NCBI GenBank assembly: GCA_963729995.1
Contig: CAVSPF010000003.1
Span: 310,001 to 374,000, forward strand
From: VRUE01 sp963729995
GTDB lineage: Bacteria > Actinomycetota > Thermoleophilia > Solirubrobacterales > 70-9
Direction: 5' to 3'
Length of the DNA stretch: 64,000 bases
Positions 23,497-31,986 of the stretch are shown here, in pieces. The notes beneath the pieces are model-generated. The model was not told the origin of the DNA and made no database searches. It was given only the letters and a program-made list of their open reading frames with translations. The translations under genes and the position numbers were made by a program. The stretch's first letter is position 1; every line of letters starts with the position of its first letter.

Positions 23497-24810
23497 GTGA
23501 CGCCGGGGCGCAGGCTCTTCGGAACCGACGGGGTCCGAGGAGAGGCTGGGACGTTCCTCACCGCGGAGCTGGCCACCTCGCTGGGGCGGGCGGCGGCCGC
23601 CTCGTTGGAGGCGGAGCGCCCACAGGTGCTGATCGTCCGCGACACCCGCGAGTCCGGCCCGATGCTGGAAGCGGCGCTGGCCGCCGGGATCGCCGCGGCG
23701 GGAGGGGATGCATTGCTTGGGGCCGTGCTTCCAACCCCGGCCGCCGCGATCCTCGTCCGGCGCTTCGGCCTCGACCTGGCCGCGGTCGTCTCCGCTTCGC
23801 ACAACCCCTACCGGGACAATGGCATCAAGTTCTTCAGCCAGGCGGGGACGAAGCTGGATGACGAGGCCGAGGCGAAGATCGAGTCCCTGATCGGGGCCGG
23901 CTCCACCTCGATGGCTCCGGGCCACGTGCGAGAGTTGAACGGCGGGCTCGAGGATTACCTGCGCGCCCTCGAGTCGGCCTTTCCGCTCGACCTCTCGGGC
24001 GTGAGGGTCGCCCTCGACTGCGCCAACGGCGCGACCCACCGGGCCGCTCCGGCGATCTTCGAACGGCTCGGCGCCGACGTGCAGCCAATCGCCGCGGAGC
24101 CGGACGGCCGCAACATCAACGACGGCTGCGGCTCCACCAATCTCGACAACCTGGTGGCCCACGTCGCCGCTTCCGGGGCGACGATCGGCTTTGCCTTCGA
24201 CGGAGACGGCGACCGGGTGCTCGCCGTCGACGGGGCGGGCCGTGCCCATGACGGGGACGAGCTGATTGCCCTCATCGCGCGCGGCATGGCCGCCCGCGAC
24301 GAGCTCGACGGCGGCGTTGCGGTGACCGTCATGAGCAACTACGGCTTTCACCGGGCGATGGAGGAGGCCGGGATCGAGGTGGCCGTCGCCGGCGTCGGCG
24401 ATCGCTACGTCCTCGACGAGCTGCGGCGCCGCGGGTGGGCGCTGGGCGGCGAGCAATCGGGACACATCATCGACAGGCGCTTCGTCGCGACGGGCGACGG
24501 GATCGCCGCGGCGCTGATGACGATGCGCGAGCTGGGCGGTCGCGACCTCGCCGACGTCGCGACGATGACGAAGCTGCCGCAGACCCTGGTCAACGTCGAG
24601 GTCGCCGACCGCGAGGCGCTGTCCGGCGCCACCATGGTGTGGGATGCGGTTGAGCGTGAGGGGGCAGAGCTCGATGGGCGCGGCCGCGTCCTGCTGCGCC
24701 CCTCGGGAACCGAGCCGCTGGTCCGGGTGATGGTCGAGGCACCCACCGCCGAGGAGGCCGGGGCCGTCTGTGAGCGCCTTGCCGGGATCGTGAGGCGGGA
24801 GCTCGGCTGA
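23497..24810 (+). CDS. glmM: Phosphoglucosamine mutase
   Basis: A 437-residue enzyme converting glucosamine-6-phosphate to glucosamine-1-phosphate for peptidoglycan. Motifs: RLFGTDGVRGEAGTFLTAE, catalytic serine loop VSASHNPYRDNGIKFF, metal loop GFAFDGDGDRVLAVD, sugar loop GGEQSGHII and phosphate loop RPSGTEPLVRVMVEA. The GTG start at 23497 lies 10 bases after rpsI. glmS, the enzyme for the previous step, follows by 28 bases, so one operon is plausible, although glmS also has its own possible -10 box. Confidence 0.95.
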   Translation: MTPGRRLFGTDGVRGEAGTFLTAELATSLGRAAAASLEAERPQVLIVRDTRESGPMLEAALAAGIAAAGGDALLGAVLPTPAAAILVRRFGLDLAAVVSASHNPYRDNGIKFFSQAGTKLDDEAEAKIESLIGAGSTSMAPGHVRELNGGLEDYLRALESAFPLDLSGVRVALDCANGATHRAAPAIFERLGADVQPIAAEPDGRNINDGCGSTNLDNLVAHVAASGATIGFAFDGDGDRVLAVDGAGRAHDGDELIALIARGMAARDELDGGVAVTVMSNYGFHRAMEEAGIEVAVAGVGDRYVLDELRRRGWALGGEQSGHIIDRRFVATGDGIAAALMTMRELGGRDLADVATMTKLPQTLVNVEVADREALSGATMVWDAVEREGAELDGRGRVLLRPSGTEPLVRVMVEAPTAEEAGAVCERLAGIVRRELG

Positions 24811-24821
24811 GTCCCGCCGTC

Positions 24822-24827
24822 TACCCT
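24822..24827 (+). promoter_or_regulatory. Putative -10 box (TACCCT) for glmS
   Basis: TACCCT ends 11 bases before the glmS ATG at 24839, matching the short spacing seen across the window and suggesting a near-leaderless transcript. Confidence 0.35.
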
Positions 24828-24838
24828 TAACGCCTTCC

Positions 24839-26692
24839 ATGTGCGGAATAGTCGGATACGTCGGGGCGCGCCCCTGCCGCGAGATACTGGTCCGCGGCCT
24901 GGAGAAGCTCGAATACCGCGGCTACGACTCGGCCGGGGTTTCGGTGATCTCCGACGGCCGGATCGACAGCGTGCGGGCGGTCGGCAACCTCGCCAACCTG
25001 CGTGCGGCGGTCGAGGAGCACGCGATCGGCGGCGGCGTCGCCGTTGCGGCGCCCCCCGCCACCACCGGCGTCGCCCACACGCGTTGGGCCACCCACGGGC
25101 GGGTCACCGAGGAGAACGCGCATCCACACGGCGACTGCACCGACCGCATCCACATCGTCCTCAACGGGATCGTCGAGAACCATGCCAGCCTGCGGCGCGA
25201 CCTCGCCGCCGAGGGCCACAGCTTCAAATCCGAAACCGACGCCGAGATCGTCGCTCATCTCATCGAGCGCAACTACGACGGCGACCTCACCGCGGCGGTG
25301 CGGACGTCCTTCGCCGAGCTGCGCGGCCACTACGCGCTGGTCGCCATGCATGCCGACGAGCCGGGCCTGCTGGTTGGCGCGCGCAAGGAGTGCCCGCTGG
25401 TGGCGGGCCTGGGTGACGGCGAGACGTTCCTCGCCTCGGCGATCCCGGCCTTCCTCGCGGAGACCAGGCGGGCGATGACGATCGAAAACGGCGAGATCGT
25501 CACGATTGACGCCTCGGGCGTGCGGATCGCCGATGCCGACGGCAACCCCGTGCAACGCGACGCCGAGCAGGTCACATGGGACGCCGCCGCCGCCGAGAAG
25601 GGCGGCTATGAGACCTTCATGCTGAAGGAGATCCACGAGCAGGCCGACGCCGTCGCCGAGACGATCGCCGACCGCCTCCCGACCGACGACGGGGTCGACC
25701 TCGACGTCGACCTCGAGGACTCCTTCCTGACTGGCCTGCGGCGGATCGTGATCGTCGCCTGCGGCACCTCCTACCACGCCGGCTTGGTCGGGCGCTACGC
25801 AATCGAGGAATGGGCGCGGGTGCCGGTGGAGATGGACATCGCCTCCGAGTTCCGCTATCGCAACCCGGTGATCGGGCCCAGCGACCTGGTGATCGGAATC
25901 ACGCAGTCTGGAGAGACGGCCGACACCCTGGCCGCGATGCGGCTGGCGCGTGAGCATGGCGCCAAGGTCCTCGCGGTCACCAACATCATGGGCAGCCAGG
26001 CGACCCGCGACGCCGACGCCGTCCTATACACCCGCGCCGGGCTGGAGATCGGCGTGGCCGCCACCAAGACGTTTGTCGCGCAGATGGCGGCGATGTACCT
26101 GATCGGCCTGCGCTTGGCGGAGCTGCACGGAACGCTGGCTGCGGCGCGCCTCGCCGAGCTCGTCGCCGAGATGAAGGCGCTCCCGTCGAAGATCGAAGCG
26201 ACCCTCGCCAGCGTGGAGGACCAGGTGCAAGCGGTGGCCGCGACCCATTTGGAGCAGCAGTTCTTCCTCTACCTCGGCCGCCACATCGGCCTGCCGGTGT
26301 GCCTGGAGGGGGCGCTGAAGCTGAAGGAGATCTCCTACATCCCGACGGACGCCTATGCGGCGGGAGAGATGAAGCACGGTCCGATCGCGCTGCTCGACGA
26401 ATCCACCCCGGTCATCTGCGTCGCGACCGAGAGCCCCGTCCTCGGCAAGGTTCTCTCCAACATCGAAGAGGTGCGCGCCCGCGGCGCCCAGACGATCGCG
26501 ATCGCGACCGAGGGGTGCGAGCGGGTCGGCGAGGTCGCCGACCAGACGATTGCGGTGGCCCGCACCGATTGGATGCTGCAGCCGGTCGTCGCGATCGTGC
26601 CGCTGCAGCTCCTCGCTTACGACATCGCCCGCGCTCGCGGCCTCAACGTGGACCAGCCCCGCAACCTGGCGAAGACCGTAACGGTCGAGTGA
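24839..26692 (+). CDS. glmS: Glutamine--fructose-6-phosphate aminotransferase
   Basis: A 617-residue enzyme making glucosamine-6-phosphate. The N-terminal nucleophile cysteine follows the initiator (CGIVGYVGARPC). Other marks: LEYRGYDSAGVSV, ARTRWATHG-like sequence (VAHTRWATHGRVTEENAHPH), then two SIS sugar-isomerase domains (VACGTSYHAGLVGRY; LGRHIGLPVCLEGALKLKE) and the C-terminal NLAKTVTVE. Length is normal. It forms the amino-sugar pair with the preceding glmM. Confidence 0.95.
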   Translation: MCGIVGYVGARPCREILVRGLEKLEYRGYDSAGVSVISDGRIDSVRAVGNLANLRAAVEEHAIGGGVAVAAPPATTGVAHTRWATHGRVTEENAHPHGDCTDRIHIVLNGIVENHASLRRDLAAEGHSFKSETDAEIVAHLIERNYDGDLTAAVRTSFAELRGHYALVAMHADEPGLLVGARKECPLVAGLGDGETFLASAIPAFLAETRRAMTIENGEIVTIDASGVRIADADGNPVQRDAEQVTWDAAAAEKGGYETFMLKEIHEQADAVAETIADRLPTDDGVDLDVDLEDSFLTGLRRIVIVACGTSYHAGLVGRYAIEEWARVPVEMDIASEFRYRNPVIGPSDLVIGITQSGETADTLAAMRLAREHGAKVLAVTNIMGSQATRDADAVLYTRAGLEIGVAATKTFVAQMAAMYLIGLRLAELHGTLAAARLAELVAEMKALPSKIEATLASVEDQVQAVAATHLEQQFFLYLGRHIGLPVCLEGALKLKEISYIPTDAYAAGEMKHGPIALLDESTPVICVATESPVLGKVLSNIEEVRARGAQTIAIATEGCERVGEVADQTIAVARTDWMLQPVVAIVPLQLLAYDIARARGLNVDQPRNLAKTVTVE

Positions 26693-26699
26693 TCACGGG

Positions 26700-26705
26700 T
26701 AGGAT
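26700..26705 (+). promoter_or_regulatory. Putative -10 box (TAGGAT) for the DUF3352 gene
   Basis: TAGGAT ends nine bases before the ATG at 26715 and just after the glmS stop; spacing fits the short-leader pattern. Confidence 0.35.
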
Positions 26706-26714
26706 GCCGTCGGG

Positions 26715-28262
26715 ATGAAGGCCCGTCTCGTCCCCCCGGTCATCGGCGCGCTGGTCGCGCTCCTCGCCGGCTGCGGCGGCGGATCGTCCAACTCCGGCCC
26801 GGCCAGCATCGCTCCGCCCGGCTCGCTTGTCTTCGTGGAAGGGACGGTGCGGCCGTCGGGAGAGCTGAAGTCGAACGTCGACGCGGTCGCCCAGAAGGTC
26901 GCCGGGATCGAAAACCTGGGCGACTTCATCGTTTCGAAGCTCGAAAGCAAGGCGCGGGAAGAAGGCGAACCGTTCGACTTCGAAAAGGAAGTCGAGCCTT
27001 GGCTGGGCGACAAGGCGGCCGTGTCGTTCGAGAGCATCCGCAACGGCAATCTCTCCGACGCCGTCATCGCCGTGCAGACCACCGATGCGAAGGCCACGCA
27101 GGACTTCATCGACAAGCAGGTCGCGGCAAGCAAGCACCGCACCAGCGGCGGCTCCTACAAGGGGGTCGAATACTCGATCGATCGCTCGGACGGAAGCTAC
27201 GTCGGGGTCGTCGGCGACTTCCTCGTCTCGGCCGAAGGCGAACGTGCCTTCAAGGACGCGGTCGACGCTTCGCAGGGGGAATCCCTTGCCGGTGAGGACC
27301 GCTACAAGAGCATCGCCTCGGCCCAGCCGGAAGGCAGTCTCGCCGACGTTTACGTGGACATCGGTGGCCTCATCCGAAAGTCGGGGACCGAAGTCAGCCC
27401 GCAGGCCGCGCAGATCCTGAAGGGCGCTGGCCTCGATCCCAGCGAAGCGACAGCGCTGGCCAGCGTCGTGCCCAGCTCCGACCAGGTGGAGGTCGACCTC
27501 AGCAGCAACCTCGGTGGGGAGAAGGCGCCCACGGGCGACGCCACCGGGCTGCTGGGCTCACTGCCAGCCGACTCGTTCGCCGCATTCGCCGTCTCCGGCT
27601 TCGGCGACCAGCTCAGGGAAGCGATCGACAGCCTCGACGCCTCCGGCATTCCGCCGGAAGTGCCGCCGCACAAGCTGAAGGCCGGCCTCATGGAAGCCGG
27701 CATCAATCTCGATCAGATTGCGGCTTCGCTCGCCGACGCGGGTGTCTTCGCGGAAGGCGACAGCAGGGCGAGCCTCGGCGGGGCGCTCGTGCTCACCACC
27801 AAGGACGCCAGCAGGGCCACCAACACGGTTTCCAACATCGGCTTGCTGCTGCGGGCTTCCCATACCCCCGGCGTGACGGCCGTGACCGGCAAGGCCAGTG
27901 GCTTCTCGATCCGCAGCCCCGAACTGGGCAGCAAGCCACTCGTCGTTGCCGCCGAGGGCGAGAGGATCGGGATCGGCTATGGCCTGCCGGCGACGCTGCG
28001 GGGGCTGACGCCGGCGGAAGGCGGGAGCCTCGCCAGCACCCCGGCTTACAGGGCGGCGGTCTCGTCGCTCGGTGACACGCCGATCAGCGGCTTCGTGGAC
28101 GGGCCGGCGGCACTGCGCCTCGCCGAATCGCTCGTTCCTCCCTCAAACGTGGGCTTTCAGGCCGCGAAGCGCTATTTGAGAAGCATTCGATTCATCGGCT
28201 TGGGCGCTGGGAGCGAAGGCGACTTGGCGACCGCGAAGCTGATCGTCGGTTTCAACAGGTAG
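26715..28262 (+). CDS. DUF3352-type lipoprotein
   Basis: A 515-residue exported protein. The signal peptide ends in a lipobox (LVALLAGCGGG), so it should be a lipoprotein anchored outside the membrane. The body (PPGSLVFVEGTVRPSGELK, DFEKEVEPWLGDKAAVSF, VGVVGDFLVSAEGERAFKDA) fits the DUF3352 family, which has no known activity. Codon use differs from its neighbours: glutamate is very often GAA, whereas surrounding genes use almost only GAG. It may be an acquired or specially expressed gene. Confidence 0.75.
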   Translation: MKARLVPPVIGALVALLAGCGGGSSNSGPASIAPPGSLVFVEGTVRPSGELKSNVDAVAQKVAGIENLGDFIVSKLESKAREEGEPFDFEKEVEPWLGDKAAVSFESIRNGNLSDAVIAVQTTDAKATQDFIDKQVAASKHRTSGGSYKGVEYSIDRSDGSYVGVVGDFLVSAEGERAFKDAVDASQGESLAGEDRYKSIASAQPEGSLADVYVDIGGLIRKSGTEVSPQAAQILKGAGLDPSEATALASVVPSSDQVEVDLSSNLGGEKAPTGDATGLLGSLPADSFAAFAVSGFGDQLREAIDSLDASGIPPEVPPHKLKAGLMEAGINLDQIAASLADAGVFAEGDSRASLGGALVLTTKDASRATNTVSNIGLLLRASHTPGVTAVTGKASGFSIRSPELGSKPLVVAAEGERIGIGYGLPATLRGLTPAEGGSLASTPAYRAAVSSLGDTPISGFVDGPAALRLAESLVPPSNVGFQAAKRYLRSIRFIGLGAGSEGDLATAKLIVGFNR

Positions 28263-28271
28263 CCGGGATCG

Positions 28272-28631
28272 ATGCCGGCCGGCGTAGGCATCGACCTGCT
28301 GGAGATCAATCGGCTGGAGCGTGCCCTGGATCGACACCCCCGCCTCGGCGATCGCGTCTTCACCGGGGCCGAGCGCGAGTACGCCGCGGCGCGCGCCCGC
28401 CCCGGCCGCCACCTGGCGGCGCGCTTCGCCGCCAAGGAGGCCGTGGTCAAGGCGCTGGGCCTCTCCGGCGGCTTCGGCCTGCGCGACATCGAGATCGTCG
28501 CCGGCGAGCCGCCGGCGGTCCGCCTCTCGGGCCGCGCCGCGGAGGCCGCCGCCGGCAAGAGCATCGCCATCTCCTTGACGCACTCCAAGGACTTCGCTGC
28601 CGCGGTGGCCGTGACAGGCGCAAAGCGATAG
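28272..28631 (+). CDS. acpS: Holo-[acyl-carrier-protein] synthase
   Basis: A 119-residue phosphopantetheinyl transferase that activates acyl carrier protein from CoA. Motifs: GVGIDLLEINRLERAL (magnesium aspartate), HLAARFAAKEAVVKALG (catalytic glutamate and lysine) and SLTHSKDFAAAVAVTG. Length is standard. It starts nine bases after the lipoprotein gene and is followed by a large inverted-repeat element before nnrE/D, a common neighbour of acpS. Confidence 0.93.
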   Translation: MPAGVGIDLLEINRLERALDRHPRLGDRVFTGAEREYAAARARPGRHLAARFAAKEAVVKALGLSGGFGLRDIEIVAGEPPAVRLSGRAAEAAAGKSIAISLTHSKDFAAAVAVTGAKR

Positions 28632-28633
28632 GG

Positions 28634-28759
28634 GGCGGCGGGGTTCGCCTCGCCGGACGCCTACCACCCGCCTGCGGCGGGTGGAATCGAGTGCCCCTTC
28701 GGGGCAAGAAGCACTCCGCGGTGCCGAGGGAGGCGCCGGGCGAGGCGAACCCCGCCGCC
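28634..28759. repeat. 126-bp branched inverted-repeat element
   Basis: Outer arms GGCGGCGGGGTTCGCCTCGCC (28634-28654) and its exact complement (28739-28759) give 21 perfect pairs, extendable to about 29 with two mismatches. Inside are three separate hairpins: CCACCCGCC/GGCGGGTGG (28664-28684), TGCCCC/GGGGCA with loop ttc (28692-28706) and GCAC/GTGC (28711-28724). It fills most of the gap between acpS and nnrE/D. As RNA it would be a multi-branched fold; as DNA it resembles a small mobile inverted-repeat element. Confidence 0.75.
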
Positions 28760-28802
28760 TCGCCCTCTACACCCTCTACGCTACCCGCCCGTGCTGCGGG
28801 GT

Positions 28803-28808
28803 TAGGCT
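28803..28808 (+). promoter_or_regulatory. Putative -10 box (TAGGCT) for nnrE/D
   Basis: TAGGCT ends nine bases before the ATG at 28818, downstream of the inverted-repeat element. Confidence 0.35.
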
Positions 28809-28817
28809 GCGTCGGAC

Positions 28818-30329
28818 ATGGAGAGCTGGTTGATACCGCTGTATGACGCTGAGGGGATGCGGGCGGTCGATCGCTGGGCGATCGAGGAGCGGGGGGTGCC
28901 GTCGCTGGAGCTGATGGAGGCCGCCGGGAGGGCGGTTGCCGAGGCGGTCGGTGAGCTGGCGCCCGCGGGGCCGGTCCGCGTGGTCTGCGGCAAGGGGAAC
29001 AATGCCGGGGACGGGCTGGTGGCCGCTCGCTATCTGGCGGAGGCAGGATATGAGGTCGAGCCGCTGCTGCTCTGGCCCGCCGCCGAGCTGAGCGGCGACG
29101 CAGCCGCCAACCTGGAGCGGTTCCACGCCGAGCAGGCGAGCGGCGACCTCGCCGCGCTGCTCACCGAGTCCGGGGCGGTGGTGGACGCGATCTTCGGCAC
29201 CGGCTTCTCCGGCGCGCCCCGGGAGCCGGCCGCGGCTGCGATCGAGGCGATCAACCGCTGCGGGGCGCCGGTCGTCGCCTGCGACATCGCCTCCGGGGTC
29301 GACGCCTCGACCGGAGAGGTGGAGGGCGTCGCCGTCGAGGCTCGCCTCACGGTCAGCTTCCATGCCGCCAAGCTCGGGCACCGAATTGCCCCTGGCAAGT
29401 GGCACACGGGCGAGCTGCGGACGGTTGCGATCGGGATCCCCGACGGGGCGCCTGGGGAGCCCGCGGGCGGGGAGATCGATGCCTCGGTCCTTGACCTGGC
29501 GCCGCGCCGCGGGCCCCGGTCCACCAAGTTCAGCTCGGGTCAGGTGGTCATCGCGGGTGGCTCACGAGGCCTGACCGGGGCTGTGCGGCTGTCCTCACAG
29601 GCCGCGATCCGAGCCGGGGCGGGCTATGCAACCGTTGCCGTGCCGGCTGACCTCGAGCCGATCTTCGAGGGGGCGCAGCCTGAGGTGATGTCGGTCGGCT
29701 GCCCGGGGGGCGACGGTTGCCTCGCGCCAACCTCCGCCAGGCCCCTGCTGCGCGCCTTCGAGCGCGCCGCCGCTGGTGTTCTCGGCCCGGGCCTGGGCCG
29801 GGACCCGGGCTCGGTGGAGCTCGCACGCGAGGTGGTCACCGCCATCGAGGCCCCCCTTGTTCTCGACGCGGACGGGCTGAACGCGTTCGCGGGGCGGACC
29901 GAGCTGATCGCCAGCCGCAGGGCTCCGACCATCCTCACGCCGCACGCGGGTGAGCTGGGCCGGCTGCTCGAGCGGCCTGCGGAGCAGATCTCGGATCACC
30001 GGCTCGCCGCCGCGCGCGAAGCTGCGCGTGCCGCCGGCGCCATCGTCGTGCTGAAGGGCGACGACACGATCGTCACCGACGGCGAGCGGGTGGCCGTCAA
30101 CGCCCTTTCCGCGCCGGCGCTGGCCACGGCCGGCACGGGCGACGTGCTCGCGGGCATCGCCGCCGCCCTGCTCGCCCGCGGCCTCGACCCGTTCGCCGCC
30201 GCCTGCGCCGCCGTAATCGCCCACGCCCGGGCGGGCCGCGACGCCGCGGCTCGGGTCGGCGCCGCCGAGTCGGTGATCGCAACCGACGTGATCGACTCGA
30301 TCCCAGCCGGGATGGGCCCCGAGGCGTGA
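28818..30329 (+). CDS. Bifunctional NAD(P)HX epimerase/dehydratase
   Basis: A 503-residue repair enzyme for hydrated NADH and NADPH. The N-terminal epimerase domain (YjeF_N; PLYDAEGMRAVDRWAIEE, CGKGNNAGDGLVAARYLAE, ASGVDASTG) occupies residues 1-210. The C-terminal ADP-dependent dehydratase (ribokinase-like; SGQVVIAGGSRGLTGAVRLS, LDADGLNAFAG, ILTPHAGELGRLL, ATAGTGDVLAGIAAALLARG) follows. Fusion of NnrE and NnrD is common in bacteria. It lies downstream of acpS but separated by a structured element. Confidence 0.92.
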   Translation: MESWLIPLYDAEGMRAVDRWAIEERGVPSLELMEAAGRAVAEAVGELAPAGPVRVVCGKGNNAGDGLVAARYLAEAGYEVEPLLLWPAAELSGDAAANLERFHAEQASGDLAALLTESGAVVDAIFGTGFSGAPREPAAAAIEAINRCGAPVVACDIASGVDASTGEVEGVAVEARLTVSFHAAKLGHRIAPGKWHTGELRTVAIGIPDGAPGEPAGGEIDASVLDLAPRRGPRSTKFSSGQVVIAGGSRGLTGAVRLSSQAAIRAGAGYATVAVPADLEPIFEGAQPEVMSVGCPGGDGCLAPTSARPLLRAFERAAAGVLGPGLGRDPGSVELAREVVTAIEAPLVLDADGLNAFAGRTELIASRRAPTILTPHAGELGRLLERPAEQISDHRLAAAREAARAAGAIVVLKGDDTIVTDGERVAVNALSAPALATAGTGDVLAGIAAALLARGLDPFAAACAAVIAHARAGRDAAARVGAAESVIATDVIDSIPAGMGPEA

Positions 30330-30340
30330 CGCGCGCAAGG

Positions 30341-30364
30341 TTGACCCCACCCGGGTGGGGTCAA
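30341..30364. promoter_or_regulatory. 24-bp perfect palindrome
   Basis: TTGACCCCACCC is followed immediately by its complement GGGTGGGGTCAA. With no spacer it suits a symmetrical protein-binding site better than a terminator loop, though it could fold with a small loop. It lies 12 bases after nnrE/D and about 30 bases before the putative -10 box (TAACCT, 30395-30400) of the CBS-domain gene. Confidence 0.55.
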
Positions 30365-30412
30365 ATCGCCAAGCGGCGCGTCGTCCCGGTCGAATAACCT
30401 CGCTGGTGCCGG

Positions 30413-30874
30413 ATGAAGACCGCCGCCGACATCATGGACACCGACGTGCCCGCCGTCTCCCCCGATGCGGACGCCCGCAGCGCGATCGAGCTGCTCGCGA
30501 GGACCGACAAGGGGGCAATCCCCGTGGTCGACGAGGATCGGCATGTGGTCGGGATCGTCAGCGAGTCGGACCTGGTCCTCAGCGACGAGCAGGCGGACCT
30601 GCACCTCCCGCACTACCTCAACATCATGGGCGGCGTCATCTTCGTCGGCTCGATGAAGGGGTTCGAGGAGCGGCTCAACAAGGCCTTCGCCACGAAGGTC
30701 TCGGAGCTGATGACGTCCGACCCGGTTGTCGTCGGCGTCGACGACGACGCGGAGGTCGTGGCGAAGAGGATCGCCGAGAAGCACCACAACCACCTACCCG
30801 TGGTCGACGGCGAGGGTCGACTCGCTGGCTTGGTGACGCGGGCCGACGCGCTGGCGGCGCTCGTCGACGGCTGA
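30413..30874 (+). CDS. CBS-domain pair protein
   Basis: A 153-residue protein made of two CBS motifs: TAADIMDTDVPAVSPDADAR to about residue 45, and SELMTSDPVVVGVDDDAEVV to the end, joined by a linker with HLPHYLNIMGGVIFVGS. Such Bateman modules bind adenine nucleotides and regulate partners; this one stands alone. It may be controlled through the 24-bp palindrome upstream. alr starts three bases after its stop. Confidence 0.85.
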   Translation: MKTAADIMDTDVPAVSPDADARSAIELLARTDKGAIPVVDEDRHVVGIVSESDLVLSDEQADLHLPHYLNIMGGVIFVGSMKGFEERLNKAFATKVSELMTSDPVVVGVDDDAEVVAKRIAEKHHNHLPVVDGEGRLAGLVTRADALAALVDG

Positions 30875-30876
30875 CC

Positions 30877-31986
30877 ATGGAGCGGGCAGTCGCCCGGATC
30901 GACCTCGGCGCGGTGCAGCGCAACTGCGCGCGGCTCAAGTCGGAGCTGAGCGAGGGGACGGAGCTGTGCGCCGTGGTCAAGGCCGATGGCTATGGCCACG
31001 GGGCCGACGCCTGCGCCGAAGCGGCGCTGGCGGGCGGCGCGAGCAGGCTGGCGGTGGCGACGGCGTCCGAGGCCGAGCGGATCGGTCGCGGCTTTCCCCA
31101 CATCCACCTCCTGACGATGGGAGCGCTCATGCCGGAGGAGCTGGACGCGGTGCTCTCGGCCGGCTCGGAGCTCGCGGTCTGGCGCCCGGAGTTCCTCAAC
31201 CTGGTGGCCGACCGGGCCCGGGCGCACGGCCGCCCGGCCCGGGTCCATGTCAAGCACGACAGCGGCATGGGGCGGCTCGGCAACCGTGACCCTGTCGAGG
31301 TGATGGCCCTCGTCCGTGCCTGCGCCGAGGATCCCGACCTCGTGCTGGCGGGAGTTTGGACTCACCTCGCGACCGCCGACGAACCCGAGTCCGCGTTCTT
31401 CGACGAGCAGCTCAACCGATTCGGCGCGGTTGTGGAGGCTGCGAGGGCCGAATTCCCGCAGATCACCATCCACGCCGCGAACAGCGCCGCTGTCTTCCGC
31501 GACCGGCGCTCGCATTTCGACATGGCCCGCTGCGGGGTCGCCGTCTACGGGCTCGACCCGTTTCAGGAAGACCCAGCCGAGCGCGGGCTGCACCCGGCGC
31601 TTTCGCTGCACTCCTACGTGGCGGACGTGAAGCACTTCGAGTCGGGCGACAGCGCCGGCTACGGGCGGACCTGGCGGGCCGGTGCGGAGACCTGCGTGGG
31701 CGTGCTGCCGTTGGGTTACGGCGACGGCGTGCGGCGTGGCCTGTCCAACAACGCCGAGGTGCTCGTGCGCGGGCGCCGTCATCCTCTCGTCGGCACCGTG
31801 TCGATGGACAACCTGACGGTCGATCTCGGGCCGGAGACCGACGTCGAACCGGGCGAGGAAGCGGTGCTGATCGGTTCGCAGGGGGAGGAGACGATCCTCG
31901 CCGAGGAGGTGGCGGCCCGGCTCGGGACCATCAACTACGAGATCACCTGCGGTATCTCGGCCAGGGTGCCGCGGGCGGCGGAGTGA
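30877..31986 (+). CDS. alr: Alanine racemase
   Basis: A 369-residue PLP enzyme making D-alanine for peptidoglycan. The PLP lysine lies in CAVVKADGYGHGADACAEAA. The catalytic tyrosine region is SAGYGRTWRAG, and VGTVSMDNLTVDLG and GTINYEITCGIS complete the C-terminal domain. ATG at 30877 gives the standard N-terminus (RAVARIDLGAVQRNCARL). Its stop overlaps the GTG of the next gene. Confidence 0.94.
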   Translation: MERAVARIDLGAVQRNCARLKSELSEGTELCAVVKADGYGHGADACAEAALAGGASRLAVATASEAERIGRGFPHIHLLTMGALMPEELDAVLSAGSELAVWRPEFLNLVADRARAHGRPARVHVKHDSGMGRLGNRDPVEVMALVRACAEDPDLVLAGVWTHLATADEPESAFFDEQLNRFGAVVEAARAEFPQITIHAANSAAVFRDRRSHFDMARCGVAVYGLDPFQEDPAERGLHPALSLHSYVADVKHFESGDSAGYGRTWRAGAETCVGVLPLGYGDGVRRGLSNNAEVLVRGRRHPLVGTVSMDNLTVDLGPETDVEPGEEAVLIGSQGEETILAEEVAARLGTINYEITCGISARVPRAAE

